Assembly: GCA_014138725.1 (NCBI GenBank)
Contig: JACJID010000008.1
Span: forward strand, 310,001-374,000
Direction of reading: 5' to 3'
Length of the DNA: 64,000 bases
Origin: Kutzneria viridogrisea
Lineage (GTDB): Bacteria; Actinomycetota; Actinomycetes; Mycobacteriales; Pseudonocardiaceae
Shown: positions 33,584 through 42,132 of the stretch, piece after piece
Numbering within the stretch: position 1 is the first letter of the stretch
Layout of the letters: every line of letters starts with the position of its first letter
Position numbers and translations under genes: made by a program
Notes under the pieces: generated by a model
Seen by the model: only the letters and a program-made list of their open reading frames with translations
The model's database searches: none
Told to the model about the DNA's origin: nothing

Positions 33584-35008
33584 ATGAATCAATGGAGTCG
33601 GTCCCTGCTCACGGCCGTGGCCGTGACGACAACCGTCCTGCTCACCGGCGGGGTCGCCGCGGCCAGCCCGCCCAGCGCGGGTACGCCGGGTGCACCTGGT
33701 GCGGGTGACCCGTACTACCCGACCGACGGCAACGGCGGCTACGAGGTCAGCGACTACCACGTCTCGATCAGCTATGACCCGGTTAGCCACCACCTGGACG
33801 GCGACACCGTGGTCACCGCCGAGGCCACCCAGGACCTGAGCAGCTTCAACCTGGACCTCAACGGGCTCACCGTGCGCTCGGTGACCGTCAACGGCGCACC
33901 GGCCGCCTTCACCAGGACCGGCGACCACGAGTTGGTGATCACGCCCAAGCGCACGCTGCGCGAGGGCGCCGAGATCCGCACCGAGGTCCGCTACGACGGG
34001 ACGCCCGCGCCGATCAAGGATCCCCGGCTGGGCAACAACGGCTGGCAGTTCTCCAGCACCGGTGGCGCCTTCGCCGCTGGCGAGCCGCATTCCGCCTCCA
34101 CCTGGTACCCGGTGAACGACACGCCGACCAACAAGGCCAGCTTCCACTTGTCCGCCCGGGTGCCCGACGGCTGGAGCGTGATCTCCAACGGGCTGGAGCG
34201 CGGGTCGAGCAGCAAGGACGGCTGGACCACCTTCCGCTGGGCGGAGCCGAACCCGATCGCCTCGTACCTGACCACGGTGGCCATCGACAAGTGGACCTTC
34301 GAGCGGTCGAAGCTGGCCGACGGCACCCCGCTGGTCAACGCCTACGCACCCGGCGCGGAGAACAAGAAGGAGATCGAGGCGCGGCTGCCGGAGATCCTGG
34401 ACTTCCTGTCCTCGAAGTTCGGCAGGTACCCGCAGGTGGCCGCGGGCGGCATCTTCCTGGCCGACCACATCGGCTTCTCGCTGGAGACCCAGACCAGGCC
34501 CACCTACGCGCAGTGGACCGATCTCGACACGATCGTGCACGAGAACGCGCACCAGTGGTGGGGCGACTCGGTGTCGGTGGACAAGTGGAAGGACGTCTGC
34601 CTCAACGAGTGCTTCGCCAGCTACGCCACCTGGCTGTGGGACGAGGCCAAGAACAAGGTCAACCTGGACGACCAGTACCGCGAGCGGGTGGCCTCGCTGC
34701 GCAACTCCCCGTCGTTCTGGGCGGGCAAGCTCTACGACATGGGGCCTGGCAACGAGTTCACCTCGGTGTACTCGAAGGGCCCGATGGCGCTGCACGCCCT
34801 GCGCAGGCAGATCGGTGAGCGCGCGTTCGACACCGTGCTCAAGCGCTGGCAGGTGCAGCACCGCGAGGAGAACGGCTCCTGGACCCAGTTCGAGCAGTTG
34901 GTGCAGCGGGTGTCCGGGCAGGACCTGCGCGGCTTCTTCGACGCCTGGTTCCACGGCGCGACGATCCCTGCCGACAGGTACCTGTTCCCCGGGGCGTTGC
35001 ACGCCTGA
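33584..35008 (+). CDS. M1-family zinc aminopeptidase, secreted
   Basis: 474 residues from ATG 33584 (GTG 33578 and ATG 33557 are in-frame alternatives). Signal peptide WSRSLLTAVAVTTTVLLTGG with cleavage around AAA-SPP. Domain plan and active site are as in the upstream gene: AAGEPHSASTWYPVNDTP, HENAHQWWGDSV, CLNECFASYATWLWDEA. Long identical blocks with the upstream gene show a tandem duplication. The lipobox is absent here, so one copy should be tethered and the other released. A strong terminator follows at 35019. Confidence 0.92.
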   Translation: MNQWSRSLLTAVAVTTTVLLTGGVAAASPPSAGTPGAPGAGDPYYPTDGNGGYEVSDYHVSISYDPVSHHLDGDTVVTAEATQDLSSFNLDLNGLTVRSVTVNGAPAAFTRTGDHELVITPKRTLREGAEIRTEVRYDGTPAPIKDPRLGNNGWQFSSTGGAFAAGEPHSASTWYPVNDTPTNKASFHLSARVPDGWSVISNGLERGSSSKDGWTTFRWAEPNPIASYLTTVAIDKWTFERSKLADGTPLVNAYAPGAENKKEIEARLPEILDFLSSKFGRYPQVAAGGIFLADHIGFSLETQTRPTYAQWTDLDTIVHENAHQWWGDSVSVDKWKDVCLNECFASYATWLWDEAKNKVNLDDQYRERVASLRNSPSFWAGKLYDMGPGNEFTSVYSKGPMALHALRRQIGERAFDTVLKRWQVQHREENGSWTQFEQLVQRVSGQDLRGFFDAWFHGATIPADRYLFPGALHA

Positions 35009-35018
35009 TCCGGTGAGC

Positions 35019-35049
35019 GCGGGCGGCCCACCCCTGCGGGGCCGCCCGC
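35019..35049 (+). terminator. terminator after the M1 pair
   Basis: GCGGGCGGCCC (35019-35029) pairs perfectly with GGGCCGCCCGC (35039-35049) over 11 bp with a 9-nt loop, 10 bp after the stop. Confidence 0.8.
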
Positions 35050-35386
35050 ACGGCCCCCAGCATGCGCTCGTCCTTGCGCGGCAACCATGTCACGCAGGTG
35101 CGACCTTGCCGCGTGCCGGGGCAGCGGTCAGGATTTCCGGCAAACCGTTCTGCCCACAGGCATTCCGGAGTCGGGACCTGGAGCAGTGACGAGCGCATTC
35201 CTGGGGGACCAACAGCAGGCATCGCGGCCAAGCGGCTGATCGACGCGACGCGGGCGGACACCGCGGCCCGCCTGGACACGGCCCAGCCAGGTGTTCAAGG
35301 ACGCGGTGAACTCCATGTGGGACCTCTGCAGGAGCTGACGGTCGACCGGTGGCCGCCCCGGGGTGCGGGACGGCCACCGCCACCGA
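35050..35386. other. about 340 bp without a credible gene, possibly decayed coding sequence
   Basis: No frame here has a good start, ribosome site and gene-like composition. Fragments such as AAKRLIDATRADTAARLDTA in one plus frame and SQVFKDAVNSMWDLCRS with a stop in the next frame look protein-like and could be a frameshifted remnant. I cannot name a family. Confidence 0.35.
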
Positions 35387-36493
35387 TCAGCGCGACCAGA
35401 GGTCGTGGTTGCCCGCGAGCAGGATCCGGCCGTCGGAGAGCCGGGTCGCGGCCAGCGGCACATCGGTGCAGCCGAGGTCGGCGGCGACCCAGCCGCCCGC
35501 GCCGTCGCCGGTCCACGCCGTGCCACAGGAGCCGGAACTTCCTGCCACCACGGGGTTTCCGGCCGAATCCGTGGTCAGGGCCGAGAGCTGGGCGGTGCCG
35601 AACGCGCTGGCGTCGGCGGCGGCCCACCGGGTGCCGTCGGTGCTGGTGAGCACGGCGGGCGCGCTGCCGGTGCCGATGGCGAGCCAGCCCGCTGCGGTCC
35701 TGGCCACCGCGACCACCCTGGACACCGTGACCGTTTCGTCCATTGTGGACTGTTGCCAGGACTGGCCGGAATCCGTTGAGTACCAGAACACCCCGGTGCT
35801 GCCCGCGGCGACGATCGTGGTGCCGTCGACGGCGAGCCCGGTGATCGAGGCGGCCGCGGTGTCGGTGGGCAGCGCGACCTGGGTCAGGGTCGTGCCGTTG
35901 TCGGTGGAGGTCCACACCGCGGAATGCTGCGTGCCGCTCACCGAGCGGTCACCGGCGATCACCAGCGTCTGCCCGGCGCGGACCACGGCGTTGAAGTCCT
36001 CGTGCTGACCGTCCGGCGCGGGGAAGGTGGTCGGCGGGCTCACGACTGCGTTGGCGGACCTGCGGTCCAGGAAGCCCTCGGTGAAGTACCCGTCCCCGGT
36101 CAGCCGGTGCGAGCCGACGCCGAGCACGGAGCCATCCTCGAGCACGACCCCGTCCCTGAGGGTGAAGTAGTCGGGGTGCGAGCCGTTGTCGTTGGTGGGC
36201 ACGGGCGGCTTGGGCGAGAGCGCGAGGCTCGTACAGTCCGGCCCGCCTGCCCAGTAGACCGGGACGGTCCGGTAGCCGTTGTCGTAACCGCCGAGGGCGT
36301 CGGCACAGGTGCCGACCGGGATCAGCCGCCGCAGACCCGCGGTGGACGGGATCCAGTTCGTGACCGAAGCGGTCGCCACGGCACCCGGGTGGGCGGTGAA
36401 CCCGGGGTCCGCGAACGCCTCGGTCTGCGCCGCGACCAGACCGGCCGCGGCGAGCAGCGCCACGAGGGCGCCGCGCACGTGAGTTCTCTTCAC
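35387..36493 (-). CDS. secreted BNR/Asp-box repeat (sialidase-like beta-propeller) protein
   Basis: 368 residues. Signal peptide VRGALVALLAAAGLVAAQT with cleavage after AFA. Asp-box type repeats are visible as TSTDNGTTLTQ, YSTDSGQSWQQ and TSTDGTRWAA, each about 40-50 residues apart, indicating a beta-propeller such as those in sialidase-like or photosystem-assembly-like folds. The catalytic residues of true sialidases are not apparent. Four cysteines may form disulfides. Extracellular binding or glycan-related function is possible. Co-directional with the EEP gene 80 bp upstream. Confidence 0.8.
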   Translation of the reverse strand: MKRTHVRGALVALLAAAGLVAAQTEAFADPGFTAHPGAVATASVTNWIPSTAGLRRLIPVGTCADALGGYDNGYRTVPVYWAGGPDCTSLALSPKPPVPTNDNGSHPDYFTLRDGVVLEDGSVLGVGSHRLTGDGYFTEGFLDRRSANAVVSPPTTFPAPDGQHEDFNAVVRAGQTLVIAGDRSVSGTQHSAVWTSTDNGTTLTQVALPTDTAAASITGLAVDGTTIVAAGSTGVFWYSTDSGQSWQQSTMDETVTVSRVVAVARTAAGWLAIGTGSAPAVLTSTDGTRWAAADASAFGTAQLSALTTDSAGNPVVAGSSGSCGTAWTGDGAGGWVAADLGCTDVPLAATRLSDGRILLAGNHDLWSR

Positions 36494-36571
36494 GCCCTGA
36501 GCGTGCAGGAGAAAACCCTTGTCCGCACTGGGTTTTCCGCAACTCGTGGCCCCTTGAACAGGGCAAATGCC

Positions 36572-37567
36572 CTAACTGATGACAGCGGCGACGAACTGGC
36601 TCAGCACCGCCCTGTGGTCCGTGCCCGGCACCGTGAACGCCTCGAAGGTGTCCACCGGGCAGCGCTTGTCCACCAGCACGTGGTCCAGCGGCAGCAGCAC
36701 GGGCGGCCACTGCCGGTTGGCGGGCCAGGTCGGCACGAGCCCGGCGCCCGCCTGGGTCGCGGCGTCCACGTAGTTGCCGGACAGCAGCCTGCGCAGGCCC
36801 GCGTGGTCGAGGGTGGCGTTGAAGTCACCGGCCAGCACCCTGGCCACGCCCGACCCGGTGTCGGGCAGCCCGGCCAGTTCACGCTTCCAGGTGTCGGCAC
36901 TGGGGTTGTCGGTGGGCGGCAGGGTGTGCACGGCCAGCACCTCGACCTTGCGCCCCTGCGGCAGCGACACCGTGGCCGACACCTGTGGGAACGTCGCGGG
37001 CAGCGCGGGCGACCCGGCCTCCAGCGGGTAGCGGGAGGCGATGCCCGAGCCCCGTGGGCCGTCCTCGGGCTGGAACGTGCGGTTGGGCAGCTCATCTGCC
37101 AGCCCGGCCGCGTCCAGTGCCGTGACGGCCTGCGGGGTCAGCTCCTGCAAGCTCAGCACGTCGACCTTGTGGTCACGCACCAGGCGCACCACCGACTCGG
37201 CATCGGCGCTGCCCTGTGACAGGTCCAGGCTGAGCACCCGCACCGTGGGCCCCACACCCATCGGCCGGGCCGCGGAGAAGGCACGGGGCAGCACCGCGGC
37301 GCCCAGGCAGGCCGTGAACGCGAGCAGCACCGCCATCAGCGCCCAGCGGCGCAGCAGCAGGGCGAGCAGGACGAGCAGTGCGCCGCCCGCGGCCACGTAC
37401 GGCGTGCCCGCGAGCACCACGGTCAGGTAGTAGTCCCCGTCGATGCCCAGCAGCCGGATGCCCACCACGGCGATGACCACGGCGGCGGCCAGCACGAGCA
37501 GGAAGGTCATCAGACCGCTGCGGCTGCGCGGCTGGTCGTACTGCGAAGCGGCCCCCATGAGATCCAT
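36572..37567 (-). CDS. membrane-anchored endonuclease/exonuclease/phosphatase (EEP) family protein
   Basis: 331 residues from ATG 37567 (ATG 37558 is also possible). Three membrane segments (LMTFLLVLAAAVVIAVVGIRL, TPYVAAGGALLVLLALLL, WALMAVLLAFTACLGAAVL) precede the EEP domain: VRVLSLDLSQG, VDVLSLQELT, VLAVHTLPP, RVLAGDFNATLD, LLPLDHVLVDKR and GTDHRAVLSQF. All metal and catalytic positions appear present. Paralogue of the gene at 13777. The frame stays open to 37849, but that stretch is a short tandem repeat shared with other intergenic regions and is not taken as coding. Confidence 0.87.
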   Translation of the reverse strand: MDLMGAASQYDQPRSRSGLMTFLLVLAAAVVIAVVGIRLLGIDGDYYLTVVLAGTPYVAAGGALLVLLALLLRRWALMAVLLAFTACLGAAVLPRAFSAARPMGVGPTVRVLSLDLSQGSADAESVVRLVRDHKVDVLSLQELTPQAVTALDAAGLADELPNRTFQPEDGPRGSGIASRYPLEAGSPALPATFPQVSATVSLPQGRKVEVLAVHTLPPTDNPSADTWKRELAGLPDTGSGVARVLAGDFNATLDHAGLRRLLSGNYVDAATQAGAGLVPTWPANRQWPPVLLPLDHVLVDKRCPVDTFEAFTVPGTDHRAVLSQFVAAVIS

Positions 37568-37615
37568 TGAACACGGTCGCGGGGTGCTCGGGTCGCCCGC
37601 TGGACTCGCACACCG

Positions 37616-37694
37616 CGACTCCCGCTCTCCAGCACGCGAGTCCCGCGCTGAGGCGCGTGAGTCCCGCTCTGAGGGCGACGAGTCCCGCTCTGGT
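37616..37694. repeat. GAGTCCCGCTC short tandem repeat array
   Basis: About four 21-bp units of the form GCGAGTCCCGCGCTGAGG (37616, 37637, 37658 and 37679 approximately). The same core occurs at 41617-41674 and 43553-43644, always next to gene ends. Here it precedes the EEP gene start. Confidence 0.8.
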
Positions 37695-37802
37695 GCTGCT
37701 CGGGTTCGCCCGCTGGAAAGACGCGGGCTCTCCCCGAGCGGGCTTGGGCGTTCGCTGGGGACGGCTCTGCCCGCTTCACTCTCTGCGATCCTCCGGATCG
37801 CG

Positions 37803-37902
37803 GCGTCTTCGCTCTGATCCGGTCTCTTCCCTTGTCCCACGATGATCACTGGAAAGAAGTGATCATCGTGGGCCCGCGGTCCAGAGACCGGCGCGAAGAC
37901 GC
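37803..37902. repeat. 100-bp nested imperfect palindrome upstream of the EEP gene
   Basis: Outer arms GCGTCTTCGC (37803-37812) with GCGAAGACGC (37893-37902), then CCGGTCTCT (37819-37827) with AGAGACCGG (37883-37891), then a perfect 15-bp inner stem CCCACGATGATCACT (37836-37850) with its complement (37858-37872) around GGAAAGA. GGGCCCGCGGTC is also directly repeated at 37870 and 37903. Confidence 0.8.
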
Positions 37903-37924
37903 GGGCCCGCGGTCAAGAGACGCG

Positions 37925-37960
37925 GGAAGGGCGGCTCCCGTGATCGGGAACCGCCCTTCC
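37925..37960 (-). terminator. terminator after clpC
   Basis: GGAAGGGCGGCTCCCG (37925-37940) pairs with CGGGAACCGCCCTTCC (37945-37960) over 16 bp with one G-T pair and a 4-nt TGAT loop, 11 bp past the clpC stop. Confidence 0.85.
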
Positions 37961-37971
37961 GTCCAGTCAAC

Positions 37972-40512
37972 TCAGGCCGACTGCTCGCCCTCGCCCTCGA
38001 TCGGGGCGGCCAGGTCCACCGGGGGCGCGTCGGGCACCCGCTGCGGCTTGGCCTCGCCGCGGAACACGAAGTGGGCCCTGTCGTCCGAGCCCTCCCCGTC
38101 CCAGCCCTCGACGTCGGTGATCACGATCTGGCCGGGCTGCAGCTCCCCGAACAGGATCTTCTCCGACAGCTGGTCCTCGATCTCGCGCTGGATCGTCCTG
38201 CGCAGCGGCCGGGCGCCCAGCACCGGGTCGAACCCGCGCCTGGCCAGCAGCTGCTTGGCCAGCGGGGTGAGCTCCAGCGCCATGTCCTTGTTCTTCAGCT
38301 GCGTCTCGACGCGGGCGATCATCAGATCCACCATCTGGATGATCTCGTCCTGGGTGAGCTGGTGGAAGACGATGATGTCGTCGATGCGGTTGAGGAACTC
38401 GGGACGGAAGTGCTTCTTGAGCTCGTCGTTGACCTTCTGCTTCATGCGCTCGTAGTTCGAGCCCTGCTCCCCGCCACCGGCGAAGCCCAGGCCGACCGCC
38501 TTGGAGATGTCCTGCGTGCCCAGGTTGGAGGTAAAGATGATCACGGTGTTCTTGAAGTCCACCGTGCGGCCCTGACCGTCGGTCAGGCGGCCGTCCTCCA
38601 GCACCTGGAGCAGCGTGTTGTACACCTCCTGGTGCGCCTTCTCGATCTCGTCGAAGAGCACCACGGAGAACGGCTTGCGACGCACCTTCTCGGTGAGCTG
38701 GCCGCCCTCCTCGTAGCCCACGTAGCCGGGAGGGGCACCGAACAGCCGCGAGGCGGTGTAGCGGTCGTGGAACTCACCCATGTCGATCTGGATGAGCGCG
38801 TCGTCCTCGCCGAACAGGAAGTTCGCCAGTGCCTTGGACAGCTCGGTCTTACCGACACCGGAGGGACCGGCGAAGATGAACGAGCCGGAGGGGCGCTTGG
38901 GGTCCTTCAGACCGGCACGGGTGCGGCGGATGGCCTTGGAGACGGCCTTGACGGCCTCGACCTGCCCGATGATCCGCTTGTGGACCTCGTCCTCCATGCG
39001 GAGCAGGCGGGTGGTCTCCTCCTCGGTGAGCTTGAACACCGGGATGCCGGTCCAGTTGGCCAGCACCTCCGCGATCTGCTCCTCGTCGACCTCGGCGACC
39101 ACGTCCAGGTCGCCGTCCTTCCACTGCTTCTCCCGCTCGGCCTTCTGGGCCAGCAGCTGCTTCTCCTGGTCGCGCAGCTTGGCGGCCCGCTCGAAGTCCT
39201 GCGCGTCTATCGCGGACTCCTTGTCCCGGCGCACGTCGGCGATCTTCTCGTCGAACTCGCGCAGGTCCGGCGGCGCGGTCATCCTGCGGATGCGCATCCG
39301 GGCACCGGCCTCGTCGATCAGGTCGATCGCCTTGTCCGGCAGGAAGCGGTCGTTGATGTACCGGTCGGCCAGGGTGGCCGCCTGCACCAGCGCACCGTCG
39401 GTGATCGAGACGCGGTGGTGCGCCTCGTACCGGTCGCGCAGACCCTTGAGGATCTCGATGGTGTGCTCCAGCGAGGGCTCACCGACCTGGATCGGCTGGA
39501 AGCGGCGCTCCAGCGCGGGGTCCTTCTCGACGTGCTTGCGGTACTCGTCGAGGGTGGTGGCACCGATGGTCTGCAGCTCACCCCGGGCCAGCATGGGCTT
39601 GAGGATGCTGGCGGCGTCGATGGCGCCCTCGGCGGCACCGGCCCCGACCAGGGTGTGGATCTCGTCGATGAACAGGATGATGTCGCCGCGGGTGCGGATC
39701 TCCTTGAGCACCTTCTTCAGGCGCTCCTCGAAGTCACCGCGGTACCGCGAGCCAGCGACCAGCGAGCCCAGGTCAAGCGTGTAGAGCTGCTTGTCCTTGA
39801 GCGTCTCGGGCACCTCACCCTTGACGACCATCTGGGCCAGGCCCTCGACGACGGCGGTCTTGCCGACGCCGGGCTCGCCGATGAGCACCGGGTTGTTCTT
39901 GGTGCGCCGCGACAGCACCTGCATGACCCGCTCGATCTCCTTGGCCCGGCCGATGACCGGGTCGAGCTTGCCCTCGCGGGCACTGGCCGTGAGGTTGCGA
40001 CCGAACTGGTCGAGCACCAGCGAGGACGAGGGGGTGCCCTCGCCGCGGCCACCGGTCTCAGCGGGCTCCTTGCCCTGGTACCCGGAGAGCAGCTGGAGAA
40101 CCTGCTGGCGGACCCGGTTGAGGTCGGCCCCCAGCTTCACCAGGACCTGGGCCGCGACGCCCTCGCCCTCGCGGATCAGCCCGAGCAGGATGTGCTCGGT
40201 GCCGATGTAGTTGTGGCCGAGCTGGAGCGCCTCGCGGAGCGAGAGCTCCAGCACCTTCTTGGCACGCGGGGTGAACGGGATGTGCCCGCTCGGTGCCTGC
40301 TGGCCCTGACCGATGATCTCTTCGACCTGCTGGCGCACGCCCTCCAGGGCGATGCCCAGCGACTCAAGCGCCTTGGCGGCGACACCCTCACCCTCGTGGA
40401 TCAACCCCAGGAGGATGTGCTCGGTGCCGATGTAGTTGTGGTTGAGCATCCTGGCCTCTTCCTGGGCCAGGACGACCACCCGCCTCGCGCGGTCGGTGAA
40501 CCTCTCGAACAT
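37972..40512 (-). CDS. clpC: ATP-dependent Clp protease ATP-binding subunit ClpC
   Basis: 846 residues from ATG 40512. AAA+ unfoldase feeding the ClpP protease. Two Clp-N repeats in residues 1-145 ([20 protein letters not shown] and its repeat), first ATPase with [15 protein letters not shown] and Walker [12 protein letters not shown], the UVR middle domain ([20 protein letters not shown]), second ATPase with [15 protein letters not shown], and a ClpP-contact region near the C-terminus. Typical actinobacterial ClpC1, normally essential. The long frame upstream to 41043 is not coding. A possible ClgR site lies at about 40700. Confidence 0.97.
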   Translation of the reverse strand: MFERFTDRARRVVVLAQEEARMLNHNYIGTEHILLGLIHEGEGVAAKALESLGIALEGVRQQVEEIIGQGQQAPSGHIPFTPRAKKVLELSLREALQLGHNYIGTEHILLGLIREGEGVAAQVLVKLGADLNRVRQQVLQLLSGYQGKEPAETGGRGEGTPSSSLVLDQFGRNLTASAREGKLDPVIGRAKEIERVMQVLSRRTKNNPVLIGEPGVGKTAVVEGLAQMVVKGEVPETLKDKQLYTLDLGSLVAGSRYRGDFEERLKKVLKEIRTRGDIILFIDEIHTLVGAGAAEGAIDAASILKPMLARGELQTIGATTLDEYRKHVEKDPALERRFQPIQVGEPSLEHTIEILKGLRDRYEAHHRVSITDGALVQAATLADRYINDRFLPDKAIDLIDEAGARMRIRRMTAPPDLREFDEKIADVRRDKESAIDAQDFERAAKLRDQEKQLLAQKAEREKQWKDGDLDVVAEVDEEQIAEVLANWTGIPVFKLTEEETTRLLRMEDEVHKRIIGQVEAVKAVSKAIRRTRAGLKDPKRPSGSFIFAGPSGVGKTELSKALANFLFGEDDALIQIDMGEFHDRYTASRLFGAPPGYVGYEEGGQLTEKVRRKPFSVVLFDEIEKAHQEVYNTLLQVLEDGRLTDGQGRTVDFKNTVIIFTSNLGTQDISKAVGLGFAGGGEQGSNYERMKQKVNDELKKHFRPEFLNRIDDIIVFHQLTQDEIIQMVDLMIARVETQLKNKDMALELTPLAKQLLARRGFDPVLGARPLRRTIQREIEDQLSEKILFGELQPGQIVITDVEGWDGEGSDDRAHFVFRGEAKPQRVPDAPPVDLAAPIEGEGEQSA

Positions 40513-40810
40513 ATGCACTCCCTGACAGCTGCGCCGGCGGTCCTCCACCCACCTTGTAGTGCACCTCGGTGGGGTCAGCACCTCACTGACCACTGTAGTG
40601 GGCGGACCTGTAGCGCTCAGTGCCGCTTGCAGCTGGAGACCCTGCGGGTGTCCTGACACACGACACAACGTGAGTTCTGCCAGGCAGATTCCCACTGTCC
40701 GCTGAGCGCGAACAAGCCACCATTCGTCGAATCCGGACCAGTGGCCGGGTGACGTGTGGACTCCGAAGGTAAGGTTAGGCAAGCCTGAAACCCGGCTCCT
40801 GGGGGTGTGG
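40513..40810. promoter_or_regulatory. divergent control region of clpC and the FhuF-like gene
   Basis: About 300 bp without a gene. CGCTGAGCGCG at 40700-40710 fits the CGC-N5-GCG core bound by the actinobacterial Clp regulator ClgR, about 190 bp before the clpC start. CCACTGTAGTGG (near 40600) is a perfect 12-bp palindrome. The right part holds the IdeR-type box listed separately. Assignment of ClgR is tentative. Confidence 0.4.
40770..40788. promoter_or_regulatory. IdeR/DmdR-type iron box upstream of the FhuF-like gene
   Basis: TAAGGTTAGGCAAGCCTGA compared with the consensus TTAGGTTAGGCTAACCTAA matches at most positions, including the central GGTTAGGC. It ends 22 bp before the ATG at 40811. 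Iron-dependent repression is expected. Confidence 0.8.
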
Positions 40811-41614
40811 ATGACCTCGTTCGCGGAGGTGCGCGGCGCCGTCGCGACCCTGGCCGACTCCCTCAAGCATGTGAGTCCGGTCACCACATGGGCTGAAATC
40901 CGGTTCGGACTGCCCGAGTGTCCCCCGGATGAGTGGTGGACCTGCTCGGACCTGCTCGCCGAGCCCGCCCGCTTCGACCACTGGCGGTCCGAGCTGGCCA
41001 GGTGGTTGGAGGACCGGTACGGGGACGCGCCCGAGCGGACCACCGCGGGCTACGTGCTGGGCTGGTACCTGCTGGTGCCCGGCTACGCCGCGGGCCTGCT
41101 GTTCCACGCGGCCCGGCGGGTGCCCTCGCTGCGGCCCGCCGACCTGGCGTTCCAGCTCGGCGAGGACCGGCCCCACCCGGTGGGCATAGCCCTGCTGAGC
41201 AGCGAGTTCGCCTGCCTGCCAGAGGACCCGGGCGCGGATCTGCCCGAGGCCACCGCCGTGCGCGACGAGCAGGCCCTCGCGGAGTTGCTGCGGGCCCGGT
41301 TCACCGCGCACGCCAACCAGTTCGTGCAGGCGTTCGGGCCGACCACGCGGTTCGGCAGGCGAACCCTGTGGGCCGCGGCCACCGACGCACTGGACAAGGC
41401 GGCCTGGATGGCGGGCAAGGCGCTGGGCGACGAGGCCGCGGGCGTGGCCGACTCGGCGCTGCTGCTCCCGGCGCGGATGGCCCCGTTCACCTCGGGGTCC
41501 ACGCTGCGCCAGGAGCCCGGCGGCTGGACCCGTGACCGCCAGAGCTGCTGCTTCCACTACGCCATAGCCCCAGGTCAACCCGTGTGCTCGACCTGCCCCC
41601 GCGCACCCCGCTGA
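40811..41614 (+). CDS. FhuF-like ferric siderophore reductase
   Basis: 267 residues from ATG 40811 with GGGGG upstream. The C-terminus SCCFHYAIAPGQPVCSTCPR is the CC...CxxC [2Fe-2S] motif of FhuF proteins, which reduce ferric siderophores inside the cell to release iron. The middle (TTAGYVLGWYLLVPGYAAGLLF) fits the family. The IdeR box upstream and the siderophore ABC transporter a few kilobases away support the role. Divergent from clpC; followed by a GAGTCCCGC repeat array. Confidence 0.85.
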   Translation: MTSFAEVRGAVATLADSLKHVSPVTTWAEIRFGLPECPPDEWWTCSDLLAEPARFDHWRSELARWLEDRYGDAPERTTAGYVLGWYLLVPGYAAGLLFHAARRVPSLRPADLAFQLGEDRPHPVGIALLSSEFACLPEDPGADLPEATAVRDEQALAELLRARFTAHANQFVQAFGPTTRFGRRTLWAAATDALDKAAWMAGKALGDEAAGVADSALLLPARMAPFTSGSTLRQEPGGWTRDRQSCCFHYAIAPGQPVCSTCPRAPR

Positions 41615-41616
41615 CC

Positions 41617-41674
41617 CGGCGAGTCCCGCCCAGCCGACCGCGAGTCCCGCTCAGGCGACCGCGAGTCCCGCTCA
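41617..41674. repeat. GCGAGTCCCGCTCAG direct repeats between convergent genes
   Basis: Three units about 21 bp apart (first degenerate, then GCGAGTCCCGCTCAGGCGACC at 41640 and a copy at 41661). The last unit contains TCA at 41672-41674, the MarR stop codon on the minus strand. Between the convergent FhuF-like and MarR genes. Confidence 0.85.
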
Positions 41675-42046
41675 GGCCAGCTTCGCGGCGAGCACCGAGC
41701 GGTGCGTGGCGATGGCCTCCGCGTGCCGCTTGCGGCCGTCCTCGGTGAGCTCCACGTAGATACCGCGCCGGTCCGTGGCGCACATCGCGCGGCTGACCAG
41801 CCCCTCGGCCTCCATGCGGGCGACCACCCGGGACAGCGCGCTCTGGCTCAGGTGCACGCTCGCGCCCAGCTCCTGCATGCGCAGCGCGGGCTTGTCGCAG
41901 GGCGACTCGGCGAGGTGGTCCAGCACCTCGAACTCGCTGGCCCCGAGCTCGTGACCGTCTCTGAGCGCCTTGTCCAGCGCACACCACGTGTGGTGGTAGC
42001 GGCTCAACAGGTCACGCCAGCCCGCGACGAGCTCATCCTCGGTCAC
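41672..42046 (-). CDS. MarR-family transcriptional regulator
   Basis: 124 residues from GTG 42046. Winged helix: LGASEFEVLDHLAESP, MQELGASVHLSQSALSRVVARMEAEGLVSRAMCATDRRGIYVELTEDG, with the DxRG wing motif (TDRRG). Divergent from an MFS efflux gene with 86 bp between them containing overlapping TGCAT palindromes. A local repressor of the exporter, released by a small ligand, is the usual arrangement. Confidence 0.92.
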   Translation of the reverse strand: MTEDELVAGWRDLLSRYHHTWCALDKALRDGHELGASEFEVLDHLAESPCDKPALRMQELGASVHLSQSALSRVVARMEAEGLVSRAMCATDRRGIYVELTEDGRKRHAEAIATHRSVLAAKLA

Positions 42047-42089
42047 GTCCGCATCCTAGCATGCAGCGTCATAAGTTTCCATCACATTA

Positions 42090-42124
42090 AATGCTCTTGC
42101 ATTAGATGCAGTTGCATGTAGATT
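42090..42124 (+). promoter_or_regulatory. MFS promoter with MarR operator, leaderless
   Basis: Overlapping palindromes AATGC/GCATT, TGCAT/ATGCA and ATGCA/TGCAT fill 42090-42117. They embed TTGCAT (42097-42102) and, 16 nt later, TAGATT (42119-42124), which is 8 nt before the GTG start. MarR binding would cover the promoter. Confidence 0.65.
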
Positions 42125-42132
42125 GTGCACCC

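Noticed and set aside
37568..37849. N-terminal extension of the EEP frame encoding ARDSRAGERESR-type repeats
   Set aside because: The underlying DNA is the GAGTCCCGC intergenic repeat found elsewhere in non-coding positions; the first good start with membrane segments is ATG 37567.
38071..40656. 861-residue open frame on the plus strand opposite clpC
   Set aside because: A shadow of clpC codon bias; composition is Leu/Val/Gly/Arg/Asp-rich repeats without domains, and clpC is unmistakable on the other strand.
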